Assembly: GCA_965199595.1 (NCBI GenBank)
Contig: OZ241182.1
Location: 2,108,001-2,172,000, forward strand
DNA: 64,000 nucleotides
Direction of reading: 5' to 3'
DNA from: JBBROS01 sp965199595
Lineage (GTDB): Bacteria; Pseudomonadota; Alphaproteobacteria; Acetobacterales; Acetobacteraceae
The notes below the pieces were generated by a model that saw nothing but the letters and a program-made list of their open reading frames with translations, was not told the DNA's origin and searched no databases. Position numbers and translations under genes: made by a program. Positions 26,827 to 36,454 of this stretch are shown here, piece after piece (the stretch's first letter is position 1; each line of letters starts with the position of its first letter).

Positions 26827-27712
26827 TCTGCACCTGCTCCCGCATCTGCTCGATCAGCGCCTTCATCCGCAGCCCGGTCGCCGTCAGCGGCACCGAGGCG
26901 GACTTGCTGCACAGCGTGTTGATCTCCCGCACGAACTCCTGCACCAGGAAATCGAACCGGCGACCCACCCCGCAGCCCTCCGCCAGCAAGGCCCGCGCCG
27001 CCTCGATATGGGCGGAGAGCCGGTCCAGCTCCTCCCGCACGTCCGACCGCGTGGCCAGCAGCGCCACTTCCTGCGCAATCCGCTCGGCAGGCAGGCCGGG
27101 CTGGTCCCGCAGCAGGCCGGTCAGGCTCTCCATCATCCGCGCCTGCTGCAGCCGGGGCTGATCCGCCGCCTGGCCCTCCGCCGCGTCGCGCAGGGCCGCC
27201 ACGCCATCCACCTGGGCACCGAGCACGGCGGCCAGGCGCGCCCCCTCCTCCAGCCGCGCGCCCACCAGCCCGGCCAGCGCGGTGGCGAAGCCGTCACGCA
27301 CCGCAGCGATGGCCGGGGCCGGGATGCCCTCCTCCGTTGCCGTGGGCGGCCGCATGACGCCGGGCAGCGCCAGCAGCAGCTCCGCCCGTGGCGGCGGCGC
27401 CCCCGGGATGCGGGCGGCGATGGTGGCGGCGAGCGTCAGCAGGTCCTCCAGCACAGCCGGGTCAGCCACCAGGCGGGCGCGCTCCTCACGCTTGATGGAG
27501 AGGCTGGCCCCCACGTTGCCGCGCCGCAGCGCCTGGCCGGCCAGGTCGCGCAGCCCCTGCTCCAGCCCCTCGAACCCGGCCGGCAGCCGCATCTTGAGGT
27601 CCAGCCCGCGGCCATTCACGCTGCGCAGCTCCCAGGCCCAGGCCATGCCGGCCTGGGTGCCTTCGCTGCGGGCGAACCCGGTCATGGACGCGACGGCGTT
27701 GGTGGCGGGCAT
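26816..27712 (-). CDS. yicC: YicC family endoribonuclease
   Basis: The 298-residue protein starts with the family hallmark ASMTGFARSEG and ends with the conserved DUF1732 region (GVGRRFDFLVQEFVREINTLCSKS). E. coli YicC has been reported as an endoribonuclease that acts on small RNA. It lies between mltG (6 nt) and gmk (overlap). GAGG precedes the chosen ATG; an internal ATG at 27685 is a weaker alternative. Confidence 0.94.
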   Translation of the reverse strand: MPATNAVASMTGFARSEGTQAGMAWAWELRSVNGRGLDLKMRLPAGFEGLEQGLRDLAGQALRRGNVGASLSIKREERARLVADPAVLEDLLTLAATIAARIPGAPPPRAELLLALPGVMRPPTATEEGIPAPAIAAVRDGFATALAGLVGARLEEGARLAAVLGAQVDGVAALRDAAEGQAADQPRLQQARMMESLTGLLRDQPGLPAERIAQEVALLATRSDVREELDRLSAHIEAARALLAEGCGVGRRFDFLVQEFVREINTLCSKSASVPLTATGLRMKALIEQMREQVQNVE

Positions 27713-27718
27713 GCGGCC

Positions 27719-28702
27719 TCAGTTCGTTGCGGGCTTGGCGAAACGGCGCCGTTCGACCTCGCGCCACCTCGCCACGTTGCGGGCATGCTCCTGCTCGGTC
27801 TTGGCGAACAGGTGGCCGCCCATGCCATCGGCCACGAAGAACAGGTCATCGCTCGGCCAGGGCTGGGTCACGGCGGTGAGTGTGGCGAGACCCGGCATGC
27901 AGATGGGCCCGGGCGGCAGACCGGGGATGCGATAGGTGTTGTAGGGGTTGTCGTCATCCAGCTCGGCCCGGGTGATGCCGTGGTCCAGCACCCCCAGCCC
28001 GCCGCTGGCGCCATAGACGACGGTGGGATCGGACTGCAGCTTCATGCCCCGCCGCAGCCGGTTCAGGAACACCATCGCCACATGCGGGCGCTCCTCGGGC
28101 CGGCTGGTCTCGCGCTCCACGATGCTGGCCAGGGTCAGCGCCTCCTGCGCCGTGGCGAGCGGCTCACTACCGGGGATCCGCGTGTTCCAGGCCTGTTGCA
28201 ACGCGCGATCCATCGCCCTGCTGCCGCGATCCATCAGCGCGGCGCGGGTGATGCCGCGCTCATAGGCATAGGTCTCGGGCAGCACCATGCCCTCGGGCGG
28301 GATCACGGTGTTGCCGTCGAGCGCGGGTGCGTGGTCCAGCAGGAGGGCGATCTGCGCCGCTGTCAGTCCCTCCGGGATGGTGAAGCGATGCTGCACCGGC
28401 TTGCCGGCCCGCAGCACCTGCAGCACCTGGTTCAGGCTGGCATGGGTCGGGAAGGCCAGCTCTCCGGCTTTCAAGGCGCCCTGCCCTCGCGTGACCAGCG
28501 CCGCCAGGCGAAGCGCGGTCGGGTTGCTGACGACACCTTCCCGGCCCAGCAGCGCCGCAATTTCATCGAACGGGGCGCGCGGCACGACGACGATCCGCTG
28601 TTCGGTCAGCGGCCCCGCCCCATCATAAAGCCGCGTGGCGAGCCAAAGCCCACCCCCCAGCAGCAACGCCGCGGCTACCAGCACGCCGATCGCGCGGATC
28701 AC
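27719..28702 (-). CDS. mltG: Endolytic peptidoglycan transglycosylase MltG (GTG start)
   Basis: This inner-membrane enzyme cuts nascent glycan strands and sets their length. The 327-residue protein has one N-terminal membrane helix (about 3-22), a LysM-like part and the YceG catalytic domain, with the catalytic Glu in LASIVERE and the PYNTYRIPGLPPGPI signature. The start is GTG. It follows fabF by 30 nt, the usual fabF-mltG neighbourhood. Confidence 0.95.
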   Translation of the reverse strand: MIRAIGVLVAAALLLGGGLWLATRLYDGAGPLTEQRIVVVPRAPFDEIAALLGREGVVSNPTALRLAALVTRGQGALKAGELAFPTHASLNQVLQVLRAGKPVQHRFTIPEGLTAAQIALLLDHAPALDGNTVIPPEGMVLPETYAYERGITRAALMDRGSRAMDRALQQAWNTRIPGSEPLATAQEALTLASIVERETSRPEERPHVAMVFLNRLRRGMKLQSDPTVVYGASGGLGVLDHGITRAELDDDNPYNTYRIPGLPPGPICMPGLATLTAVTQPWPSDDLFFVADGMGGHLFAKTEQEHARNVARWREVERRRFAKPATN

Positions 28703-28732
28703 GGCCTTAGCACGGCCCGGCGTGCCGGATGG

Positions 28733-29995
28733 CTACGGCGCCCGCTTGAACAGGATGCTGGCATTGGTGCCGCCGAAACCGAAGCTGTTCGACAGCGCGA
28801 CGTCCACCCGCCGCTCCTGTGCGTGCAGCGCCACCCGGTCGATCACGCTCTCGCAGCTGGGGTTCTCGAGGTTCAGCGTGGGCGGCACGACGCCGTCACG
28901 GATGGCCAGCAGCGAGAAAATCGCCTCGATGGCGCCCGCCGCGCCCAGCAGATGGCCGGTGGCGGACTTCGTGGACGACATCGCCACGGTGCGCGCCGAG
29001 TCGCCGAAGAACCGCTCGACCGCCTGCAGCTCCAGGTCGTCGCCCAGCGGCGTGCTGGTGCCGTGGGCGTTGATGTATTGCACGTCGGAGGGCTGCATGC
29101 CGCCGTTGCGGAACGCCGCCTTCATGGCGCGGAAGGCGCCGTCATGGCCCTCGGCCGGCGCCGTGATGTGGTGCGCATCGCCGGACATGCCGTAACCGCC
29201 GACCTCGCCATAGATCCTGGCGCCGCGCGCCTTCGCATGCTCCAGCTCCTCGAGCACGACCACGCCCGAACCCTCGCCCATGACGAAGCCGTCGCGGTCG
29301 CGGTCCCAGGGGCGGGAGGCCATGCTGGGCCGGTCGTTGAAAGCGGTGGAGAGCGCACGGCTGGCGCTGAACCCGGCCATCGCCAGCCGGTTCACCGTCG
29401 CCTCGGCACCGCCCGCGACCATTACGTCGGCCTCGTTGAGCGCGATCAGCCGGGCTGCATCGCCGATGGCGTGCACGCCGGTGGCGCAGGCGGTCACGGC
29501 CGAGTGGTTCGGGCCCTTGAAGCCGTATTTGATCGAGACATGACCGGAGCCGAGGTTGATCAGCGCCGAGGGGATGAAGAACGGCGACAGCCGCTTGGCC
29601 TTGCCCTCGGCCACCATCACCGCGGCGTCATAGATGGTGCCGAGGCCGCCGATGCCGGACCCGATCATGACGCCGGTGGCGCAACGCTCCTCCTCGGTGG
29701 CGGGAACCCAGCCGCTGTCTTCCACCGCCTCGGTCGCCGCGACCATGGCCATGTGGATGAAGCGGTCCATCTTCTTCTGGTCCTTGACCGGGACCCACTC
29801 GGAGATGTCGAGCTTTCCCTCGGCCTTGGTGCCGAGCGGGATCTGCCCGGCGATCTTGGCGGGGATGTCGGAAACATCGAATGACGTGATCGCGCAGATT
29901 CCGCTGTCGCCGTTGACCAGGCGCTTCCACACCCGCTCCACGCCCAAACCGAGCGGGCACGCGATGCCCATGCCCGTGATCACCACCCGACGCAT
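28733..29995 (-). CDS. fabF: 3-oxoacyl-ACP synthase II
   Basis: This is the condensing enzyme of fatty acid elongation. The 420-residue protein has the complete Cys-His-His triad in TACATGVHAIG, INAHGTSTP and SATGHLLGAAG. I chose the ATG at 29995 because GGAGG is at correct spacing for it and too close for the ATG two codons upstream at 30001. It lies 26 nt after acpP in the fab operon. Confidence 0.97.
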   Translation of the reverse strand: MRRVVITGMGIACPLGLGVERVWKRLVNGDSGICAITSFDVSDIPAKIAGQIPLGTKAEGKLDISEWVPVKDQKKMDRFIHMAMVAATEAVEDSGWVPATEEERCATGVMIGSGIGGLGTIYDAAVMVAEGKAKRLSPFFIPSALINLGSGHVSIKYGFKGPNHSAVTACATGVHAIGDAARLIALNEADVMVAGGAEATVNRLAMAGFSASRALSTAFNDRPSMASRPWDRDRDGFVMGEGSGVVVLEELEHAKARGARIYGEVGGYGMSGDAHHITAPAEGHDGAFRAMKAAFRNGGMQPSDVQYINAHGTSTPLGDDLELQAVERFFGDSARTVAMSSTKSATGHLLGAAGAIEAIFSLLAIRDGVVPPTLNLENPSCESVIDRVALHAQERRVDVALSNSFGFGGTNASILFKRAP

Positions 29996-30021
29996 CGACA
30001 TCCCCTCCTGCGTCCTGGGAC

Positions 30022-30261
30022 TCAGGCTTCCTTCTGCTTCTCGATGAAGTCGATCGCATCCTTGACGGTGCTGATCTTCTCGGCCGCATCCTCGGGGATC
30101 TCGACGCCGAACGCCTCCTCGAAGGCCATCACCAGCTCGACCGTGTCGAGGCTGTCCGCCCCCAGGTCGTCGATGAACGAGGCCTCAGGCGTCACCTTCG
30201 ACTCCTCGACGCCCAGGTGCTCCACAACGATCTTCTTAACCTTGTCGCCGATCTCGCTCAT
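30022..30261 (-). CDS. acpP: Acyl carrier protein
   Basis: This 79-residue acidic protein carries the phosphopantetheine attachment site Ser37 in DDLGADSLDTVE. It shuttles acyl chains through fatty acid and lipid A synthesis. GAGG precedes the ATG. It lies between fabG (118 nt upstream, room for its own promoter) and fabF. Confidence 0.98.
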   Translation of the reverse strand: MSEIGDKVKKIVVEHLGVEESKVTPEASFIDDLGADSLDTVELVMAFEEAFGVEIPEDAAEKISTVKDAIDFIEKQKEA

Positions 30262-30379
30262 CTTGTCCTCGATTTCCTGTCGTCCGTGAGCCGCAGTGCC
30301 GGGCGCCATCTGGCTCAACCCGGCATGAAGCGGCGCGAATACCATGCCTGCCGCACCCCGCCAAGCGGAGTGCTGGCCC

Positions 30380-31117
30380 TCATGTCATCGCCATGCCGCC
30401 ATTCACATGGATCGTGGTGCCCGTCACCCAGCCCGCCTCGTCCGAAGCCAGCCATGCCACGGCTGCCGCGATGTCATCCGGCCTGCCCATCCGGCCCAGC
30501 GGAATGGCGCCGATCAGCTTGGCGCGCTGCTCCGCCGGCAGCACATCGGTCATCGCCGTCTCCACGAAACCAGGCGCCACCACGTTCACCGTGATGCCGC
30601 GGCTGCCCACTTCCTGCGCCAGCGCCTTGGTCATGCCGATCAGCCCGGCCTTCGCCGCCGCATAGTTCGCCTGCCCGGCATTGCCCGTGGTGCCCACCAC
30701 GCTGCCGATGCCGATGATACGCCCGGCCCGGCGCCGCAGCATGCCGCGCAGCGCCGCCCGCGCCAGGCGGAACGGCGCCGCGAGGTCCACGTCCAGCACC
30801 AGCTGCCAGTCCTCGTCCTTCATCCGCATCGCCAGCCCATCCTTGGTCAGGCCCGCATTGTTCACCAGCACATGCAGCGGCCCGGCCGCCGAGTCGGAGG
30901 CGGCGATCAGCGCATCGGCTGCCGCCGGGTCGCGCAGGTCGGCCGGGCAGACGTGCACCCGCTCACCGAGGTCCGCGGCCAGGGCGTCCAGCGCATCCCG
31001 CCGGGTTCCGGACAGCGTCACCGTGGCACCCTGGGCGTGCAGCACCCGCGCGATGGCGGCGCCGATGCCGCCCGAGGCGCCGGTCACCAGCGCCGTCTTG
31101 CCGTCCAGCCTGAACAT
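30380..31117 (-). CDS. fabG: 3-oxoacyl-ACP reductase
   Basis: This NADPH-dependent SDR reduces 3-oxoacyl-ACP. The 245-residue protein has the Rossmann motif TGASGGIG, NNAGLTKD, and the Ser-Tyr-Lys active site in GSVVGTTGNAGQANYAAAKAG. It lies 4 nt after fabD and ahead of acpP, which distinguishes it from the other SDRs in the window. Confidence 0.96.
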   Translation of the reverse strand: MFRLDGKTALVTGASGGIGAAIARVLHAQGATVTLSGTRRDALDALAADLGERVHVCPADLRDPAAADALIAASDSAAGPLHVLVNNAGLTKDGLAMRMKDEDWQLVLDVDLAAPFRLARAALRGMLRRRAGRIIGIGSVVGTTGNAGQANYAAAKAGLIGMTKALAQEVGSRGITVNVVAPGFVETAMTDVLPAEQRAKLIGAIPLGRMGRPDDIAAAVAWLASDEAGWVTGTTIHVNGGMAMT

Positions 31118-31121
31118 GGTC

Positions 31122-32093
31122 CTACAATCCCCTCAGCACGGCTTCGATCTCCGCGGGCGTCCCGGCATTCGCCGCCGCCGCATCCGGCGCCACGCGGCGC
31201 ACCAGGCCGGACAGCACCTTGCCCGCGCCCAGCTCGATGAAGCTGTCCACACCCATGCCCAGCGCCGCCAGCACGCATTCCCGCCACCGAACGGTGCCGG
31301 TCACCTGATCGACCAGCAGACCGCGGATCTCGTCGGGGTCGGTCACCCGCTGCGCGGTCACGTTGGCGATCAGCGGCACCACCGGTTCCGCCAGCGTCGC
31401 CTCGCCCAGCGCATCCCGCATGGCGTCGGCCGCAGGCGCCATCAGCGCGCAATGGAACGGTGCGGACACCGGCAGCAGCATGGCCCGGCGCACGCCGCGC
31501 TCCTTGGCCAGCGCCACCGCGCGCTCCACCGCCTCCCGGTCGCCGCTGATCACCACCTGGCCGCCGCCATTGTCGTTGGCGATTTCGACCACCTGCTGCT
31601 CCGTACCGCCATCCTCGTGCGTGAGGGTCGCGGCGTCGGCACAGATGCCGGCCACCTGGTCCAGCTCCACGCCCAGCAGGGCCGCCATGGCGCCCTCCCC
31701 GGCCGGCACCGCCTTCTGCATCGCGGCCCCGCGCAGGCGCAGCAGCCGGGCGGCTTCGGCCACGCCCAGGCTTCCGGCGGCGGCGAGCGCGCTGTATTCG
31801 CCCAGCGAGTGCCCGGCGACCAGCACCGCCTTGTCCTCCAGCTTGAAGTTGCCCTCCACCTCCATCACGCGCAGCACGGCCATCGACATGGCCATCAGGG
31901 CGGGCTGGGTGTTCTCGGTCAGCGTGAGGGTTTCGCCGGGACCCTCGAACATCAGCTTGCTGAGCTTCTGCTTCAGGACCTCGTCCACCTCGCCGAACAC
32001 CTCGCGCGCAGGTGCGAAGGCGGCGGCGAGATCACGGCCCATACCGACGGACTGGCTGCCCTGGCCGGGAAAGATGAAGGCGTGGACGGGCAT
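31122..32093 (-). CDS. fabD: Malonyl-CoA-ACP transacylase
   Basis: This enzyme loads malonyl units onto ACP. The 323-residue protein has the active-site Ser96 in GHSLGEYSA, FPGQGSQ near the N-terminus and the His of APFHCALM. It is the first gene of the fabD-fabG-acpP-fabF-mltG-yicC-gmk run, with a 141-bp divergent intergenic region upstream. Confidence 0.97.
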   Translation of the reverse strand: MPVHAFIFPGQGSQSVGMGRDLAAAFAPAREVFGEVDEVLKQKLSKLMFEGPGETLTLTENTQPALMAMSMAVLRVMEVEGNFKLEDKAVLVAGHSLGEYSALAAAGSLGVAEAARLLRLRGAAMQKAVPAGEGAMAALLGVELDQVAGICADAATLTHEDGGTEQQVVEIANDNGGGQVVISGDREAVERAVALAKERGVRRAMLLPVSAPFHCALMAPAADAMRDALGEATLAEPVVPLIANVTAQRVTDPDEIRGLLVDQVTGTVRWRECVLAALGMGVDSFIELGAGKVLSGLVRRVAPDAAAANAGTPAEIEAVLRGL

Positions 32094-32234
32094 GTTTCCT
32101 GTGTTTCCTCGGTTGCGCGCGGCTCATGCGGCCCACGCGCCCCAGTGTCAATCGTCGCACCGCCACGGGCTGCTTGTCCCGGGGGCACCCGCGGCTGTAA
32201 CGTGGTTGTCATCCGATGTGAGTGGAGTGCCGCG

Positions 32235-33023
32235 ATGTGTCGCTTCTTGGCCTATCACGGCGAGCCCGTCCTGATGGACTCCCTGATCACCGCGCCATGC
32301 CACAGCCTGATCCATCAGTCGCTGCATGCCTCCGAGGGCAAGACCGAGATCAATGGCGATGGCTTCGGCGTCGGCTGGTTCGGGGAGCGGGAGACGCCGG
32401 GCCTTTATCGAGAGGTGCGGCCGGCGTGGTCCGACGAGAACCTGCGCAGCATCGCCTCCCAGGTCCGCAGCCGCACCTTCTTTGCCCACGTGCGGGCCGC
32501 GACCGGCACCGCGACCAGCCGGGCCAACTGTCACCCCTTCGCGCAGGGGCGGTTCCTGTTCATGCACAACGGCCAGGTGGGCGGCTGGCAGACGGTGCGG
32601 CGCCGGGTGGAGGCCATGATCCCGGATGCGCTGTATCAGTTGCGCGGCGGCACCACGGACAGCGAGGCGATCTTCCTCGCCGCCATGGGCCGCGGCCTGG
32701 AGCACGACCCGGTGCGCGCGTTGCAGGAGACGCTGGCGGAGGTGAAGTCCGCGATGCGCTCCTCCGGCGTGCCGGACCCGCTGCGCTTCACCGCGGCGCT
32801 CACGGATGGCGAGACGCTGTGGGCCTTCCGCTGGGCCTGCGATGCCCGGCCGCCATCGCTGTACTACAAGCAGGACACGGCCGGGCTGCGCCTGGTCAGT
32901 GAGCCGATCGACGGCCAGAGGGCGGGCTGGACCGAGATCCCGCGCGGCTTCACGCTCACGGCCCGGCGCGGCCAGGTGGTGGAGCTGGCGGCCGGAACCA
33001 TGGCGCTGGCCCAGGCCGCCTGA
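32235..33023 (+). CDS. Class II glutamine amidotransferase domain protein
   Basis: This 262-residue Ntn hydrolase has the nucleophile Cys2 directly after Met (MCRFLAYHG), NGDGFGVGW, FAHVRAATG, NCHPF and FMHNGQV. This is the YafJ/EgtC-like single-domain type. Such proteins hydrolyse a gamma-glutamyl amide; no ergothioneine genes are nearby, so EgtC is not supported. It is divergent from fabD and convergent with the aminotransferase. Confidence 0.88.
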   Translation: MCRFLAYHGEPVLMDSLITAPCHSLIHQSLHASEGKTEINGDGFGVGWFGERETPGLYREVRPAWSDENLRSIASQVRSRTFFAHVRAATGTATSRANCHPFAQGRFLFMHNGQVGGWQTVRRRVEAMIPDALYQLRGGTTDSEAIFLAAMGRGLEHDPVRALQETLAEVKSAMRSSGVPDPLRFTAALTDGETLWAFRWACDARPPSLYYKQDTAGLRLVSEPIDGQRAGWTEIPRGFTLTARRGQVVELAAGTMALAQAA

Positions 33024-33030
33024 ATACGGT

Positions 33031-34191
33031 TCACGCCAACCAGCGGGCCAGGCGCGCGGCAGCCTCCGCCATGTCCGCTTCCGGTCCGCAATAGCTGAAT
33101 CGCATCGTGCGGTGGCCGCGGGCGCGGTCGAAGTCCACGCCGGCACTCGCGGCGATTCCGACCTCCTCCAGCATGCGGGCGCAGAATGCCGTGCTGTCGT
33201 TGGTGCGGTCGCCGATATCCGCATAGATGTAGAACGCACCATCCGCCGCCGCGATCCTCGGGAACCCGGCACCGGGCAGCGCCGCCAGCAGCAGGTCCCG
33301 GCTCCGGCGGTAGGCGGCGATGTTGCCGTCCAGTTCGGGGCCGCAGTCGAACGCCGCCTCCGCCGCGATCTGGCTGATATGCGCCGCGGAGATGAACATG
33401 TTCTGCGCCAGGCACTCGACCGGGCGCACCAGGTCCTCCGGCAGCAGCATCCAGCCGACCCGCCAGCCGGTCATGGAGAAGTACTTGGAGAAGCTGTTGA
33501 TGACGATGGCGCTCGGGCTATGGGCTGCCGCGGTCGCAATCGGGCGTGAATAATGCAGCCCGTGATAGATCTCGTCCGAGATCAGCCGCACGCCGCTCCG
33601 GTAGCACCAGGCGGCGATCGCATGCAGTTCCTCGGGCGCGAGCATGGTGCCGGCCGGGTTGCAGGGGCTGGCGACGATCAGCCCGTCTGGCGGCGGATCA
33701 AGCTGCTCCAACGCCTCGATCGTCGGCTGATAACGCGTCTCCGGCCCGGTCTCGACCACGACGGGCTGCAGGCCGAGCGAGACGAGGATGTTGACGTAGG
33801 GCGGATAGAACGGGGCCGCCAGCGCCACGCGGTCGCCGGGGTTGAACGCCGCCAGGAAGGCCAGCGGGAAGGCCCCGCTCGCGCCCATCGTCACCGCGAT
33901 GCGGCCGGGCGGCACCGCCAGACCGTACCAGTCCTGATAATGCTGCGCGATCCGCGCCCGCAGCGACGGGAGGCCCAGCGCCTCGGTATAGCCCAGCGAT
34001 GTCCCCCCCCGCAGCGCCGCCTCTGCCGCCGCCACGGCACCGCGAGGCGCCCCGGTCCCAGGCTGCCCCACCTCCATGCGGAGCACCCGCGGCGCCCCGG
34101 GCGGCAGGGCGGCGGACCGGGCATTCGCCGCCGCGATCACGTCCATGACCAGGAAGGGCGGCGCTTCCGCCGCCCGGCCGGTCTTGATCAA
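33031..34191 (-). CDS. Class I/II PLP-dependent aminotransferase (TTG start)
   Basis: This is a fold-type I aminotransferase of the aspartate/alanine group with the PLP lysine in NSFSKYFSMTGWRVGW, preceded by ASPCNPAGT and SDEIYHGL. I chose the TTG at 34191, which overlaps the stop of the upstream gene (AATTGA). The encoded RAAEAPPFLVMDVI matches the conserved N-terminal helix of the family, and the ATG at 34146 would cut it. The product is 386 residues; the substrate is unknown. Confidence 0.88.
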   Translation of the reverse strand: MIKTGRAAEAPPFLVMDVIAAANARSAALPPGAPRVLRMEVGQPGTGAPRGAVAAAEAALRGGTSLGYTEALGLPSLRARIAQHYQDWYGLAVPPGRIAVTMGASGAFPLAFLAAFNPGDRVALAAPFYPPYVNILVSLGLQPVVVETGPETRYQPTIEALEQLDPPPDGLIVASPCNPAGTMLAPEELHAIAAWCYRSGVRLISDEIYHGLHYSRPIATAAAHSPSAIVINSFSKYFSMTGWRVGWMLLPEDLVRPVECLAQNMFISAAHISQIAAEAAFDCGPELDGNIAAYRRSRDLLLAALPGAGFPRIAAADGAFYIYADIGDRTNDSTAFCARMLEEVGIAASAGVDFDRARGHRTMRFSYCGPEADMAEAAARLARWLA

Positions 34192-35603
34192 TTGCTGCTG
34201 GCCGCGAGCCCGAACCCCCGCGGGTCCGTCGCCCAGCTGCAGCTGCCCTCGCTGTCCGGCAGGTAGCGCGAGCACGCGATCACGTTCGCCCGGCCCGGCT
34301 CGGGCACCGGAACCGGCATCGCCGCGCTCGACCGCAGCATATTGTTCATTGCGGTGGCCACGGCCAGCGCCGCCCCCTCCTGCCCCGACCCGGCAGCGGC
34401 GGCACGGAACCCCCGCACGTTCGCGTTCCAAGCGATTGCCGCCGAGAGCAAGGGCAGCCCGACGGTGCGTGGCGAGGCGGCCAGAAGGATGCCGGTGCCC
34501 GGTGCGATGCGGCCGGTGCCGAACAGGTTGTCCATGGTCAGCGCGCAGGTCACGCTGTTGCCGTCGCGGTCCAGCACGGCGATGGTCGTGCTCGCCGCCA
34601 TCGGCCCCAGCGACCCGCCGGTCGCGCCGGAGGCCAGCACCTGCTCCGCCGTGCCGCCGCCGGAGCGCCAGCGCAAGACGGCGCCGGCCGCGCGGGCCTG
34701 GGCGGCGGCGCTGTCGGCCGGGTTCCGCTGCAGCACCTGGAACGCTGCTGCGGCACCCAGGCCGCCATCGGCCGGCGGCGGCAGGAACGCCACCATGTCA
34801 CGCCCGGCGCGCACCGTGAGCGGCGCCCCGGTGCGAGGCAGCGCGCCGCGCAGTTCGTCGAGGCTGAGCGGCCCGCCGGCGAGGCGGGACGCGGCTTCGA
34901 GCCGCCGGGCCAGGCCGCCCTGATAGAGATCGCCCACGCCCGCGGTCCGCAGGGTGGAGAGGGTGGCACCCAGATCGGGCTGGGTCAGCGTAGTGCCTTC
35001 GGTCAGCGGCACGCCGCCGGGGGCGAACACGGCGCGGGCGTTCGGGTCGGTGGCCAGCGGCCCGGCCACCAGCGCCAGGTCACGCACCAGCGCCCGGCTG
35101 ATCGGCACGCCGAACCGCGCCATCTGCTCGGGTCCGGAGACCAGGCTCTCGAAGGGCAGCTTGCCGTAGCGGGCATGCAGCGCGAACACGCCGCGCGCCA
35201 GCATGGGCACCGCCGCCGGACGGTCCGCCCCGGCCGTGGCCTGCCCGGCCACCGGCGTGAACATGATGGCCTCCGGACTGCCCTGCCCCGGCCCGTCCCG
35301 GCTGGGATTATAGGCGAGGCAGGCGCCGCCCGCGCCAAGCCCGGCCCGCGACGGCAGTGTGACGGCGAGGGTCAGCATGGTCGCCACCGCCGCATCCGCC
35401 GCAGTACCGCCGAGCACCAGCGCCTCACGCCCCGCCAGCGCCGCACGGGGTTCGTCGGCGACCACGGCGCCGATGAAGCCGGTCAGCCGCTCCGGCTCGT
35501 TGGCGGCGTTGTTGCCGCCGATGAAGGTTTCCTTGACGGAGTTCAGCGCCGAGCAGGCGTTCACCGCAAGCACCGCCGTCATAACGACAGCCACCTTGGC
35601 CAT
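34188..35603 (-). CDS. Gamma-glutamyltranspeptidase-like lipoprotein
   Basis: This 471-residue protein has a lipoprotein-like signal (MAKVAVVMTAVLAVNAC, Cys17) and GGT-family segments: GGTAADAAVATMLTLAV, GAGGACLAY and DNLFGTGRIAPGTGILL. The autocleavage site region reads AASTTIAVLD (Ser338, Thr339, Thr340), whereas classical GGTs have TTH. The C-terminal part after it is only about 134 residues, shorter than usual. It could be an unusual Ntn hydrolase or inactive. An alternative ATG lies at 35651. Confidence 0.78.
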   Translation of the reverse strand: MAKVAVVMTAVLAVNACSALNSVKETFIGGNNAANEPERLTGFIGAVVADEPRAALAGREALVLGGTAADAAVATMLTLAVTLPSRAGLGAGGACLAYNPSRDGPGQGSPEAIMFTPVAGQATAGADRPAAVPMLARGVFALHARYGKLPFESLVSGPEQMARFGVPISRALVRDLALVAGPLATDPNARAVFAPGGVPLTEGTTLTQPDLGATLSTLRTAGVGDLYQGGLARRLEAASRLAGGPLSLDELRGALPRTGAPLTVRAGRDMVAFLPPPADGGLGAAAAFQVLQRNPADSAAAQARAAGAVLRWRSGGGTAEQVLASGATGGSLGPMAASTTIAVLDRDGNSVTCALTMDNLFGTGRIAPGTGILLAASPRTVGLPLLSAAIAWNANVRGFRAAAAGSGQEGAALAVATAMNNMLRSSAAMPVPVPEPGRANVIACSRYLPDSEGSCSWATDPRGFGLAASSN

Positions 35604-35714
35604 GACCCTGCTTTGCACCGTTTCATCCCTTGACCAGACCCGCCGTGCCATAGCGGCCTTCGCCGATAGCGGCAACCAGTGGTAGCCTTCGCCCGCCCTG
35701 CCCGGAGACCAAGA

Positions 35715-36452
35715 ATGCGCCTGCTGATCGCCCTGATGCTCCTGGCCGCCGCCGCCCTGCCCGCGTCGGCCCCCGCCTTCGCCGATGAGTTCACGCCGGG
35801 CCAGCGGCAGGAGATCGTGAAGGTGCTGCGCCAGGCGCTGACGCAGGATCCCACCATCCTGCGCGACGCCCTGGCCGCGATGCAGGCCGACGAGCAGCAG
35901 CGCCAGGAGAAGGTGACGCGCGACCTCATCGCCATGCTCGGCCCGCGCCTGGTCAGCCCGGCCGATCCCGTCGCCGGCAACCCCTTGGGCGACGTGACCA
36001 TCGTGGAGTTCTACGACACGCGCTGCCCCTATTGCCGCCGCATGATGCCGGTGATGGGCGAGCTGCTGCTGGCGGACCCCAATGTGCGCGTGGTGTTCAA
36101 GGACATGCCGGTGCTGGGCCCGAATAGCCAGCTGGAGAGCCAGGCACTGCTCGCGCTGCAGAAGCAGGGGGGCTACTTCAAGATGCAGCAGGCGGTGATG
36201 GCAGCCGGCGGCACCTCCACCCGCGACAGCCTGCGCGAGATGGCCGACCGCATCGGCCTCGATGGCGCCCGCATGGCGCGCGACATGGACGATGCCGCCA
36301 TCAAGACCCGGCTGCAGGCCAACACCGCGCTCGCCCAGCAGATCGGCATCGACGGCACTCCCGCCTTCATCATCGGTTCCCGCCTGATCGCGGGCGCGGC
36401 CGAGCTGCCGGAGCTGATGCGGGCCGTGGCCGAGGCCCGCGCCGCCCGCTGA
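35715..36452 (+). CDS. DsbA family thiol:disulfide protein
   Basis: This 245-residue periplasmic protein has a signal peptide (1-23, ending AFA), an N-terminal helical region typical of the Com1/ScsC-like DsbA group, a thioredoxin fold with CPYC (Cys104, Cys107), and the cis-proline loop GTPAF. GGAG precedes the ATG. It likely oxidises or isomerises disulfides; no DsbB or DsbD partner is nearby. Confidence 0.9.
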   Translation: MRLLIALMLLAAAALPASAPAFADEFTPGQRQEIVKVLRQALTQDPTILRDALAAMQADEQQRQEKVTRDLIAMLGPRLVSPADPVAGNPLGDVTIVEFYDTRCPYCRRMMPVMGELLLADPNVRVVFKDMPVLGPNSQLESQALLALQKQGGYFKMQQAVMAAGGTSTRDSLREMADRIGLDGARMARDMDDAAIKTRLQANTALAQQIGIDGTPAFIIGSRLIAGAAELPELMRAVAEARAAR

Positions 36453-36454
36453 GG

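Noticed and set aside
26699..29884. Very long open frame antisense to gmk, yicC, mltG and fabF (over 1000 codons)
   Set aside because: It lies opposite four clear conserved genes, has no ribosome-binding site and a composition typical of GC-rich antisense frames. The same applies to long frames antisense to yidC (3500-5344) and to mrdA/mreD (7759-10212).
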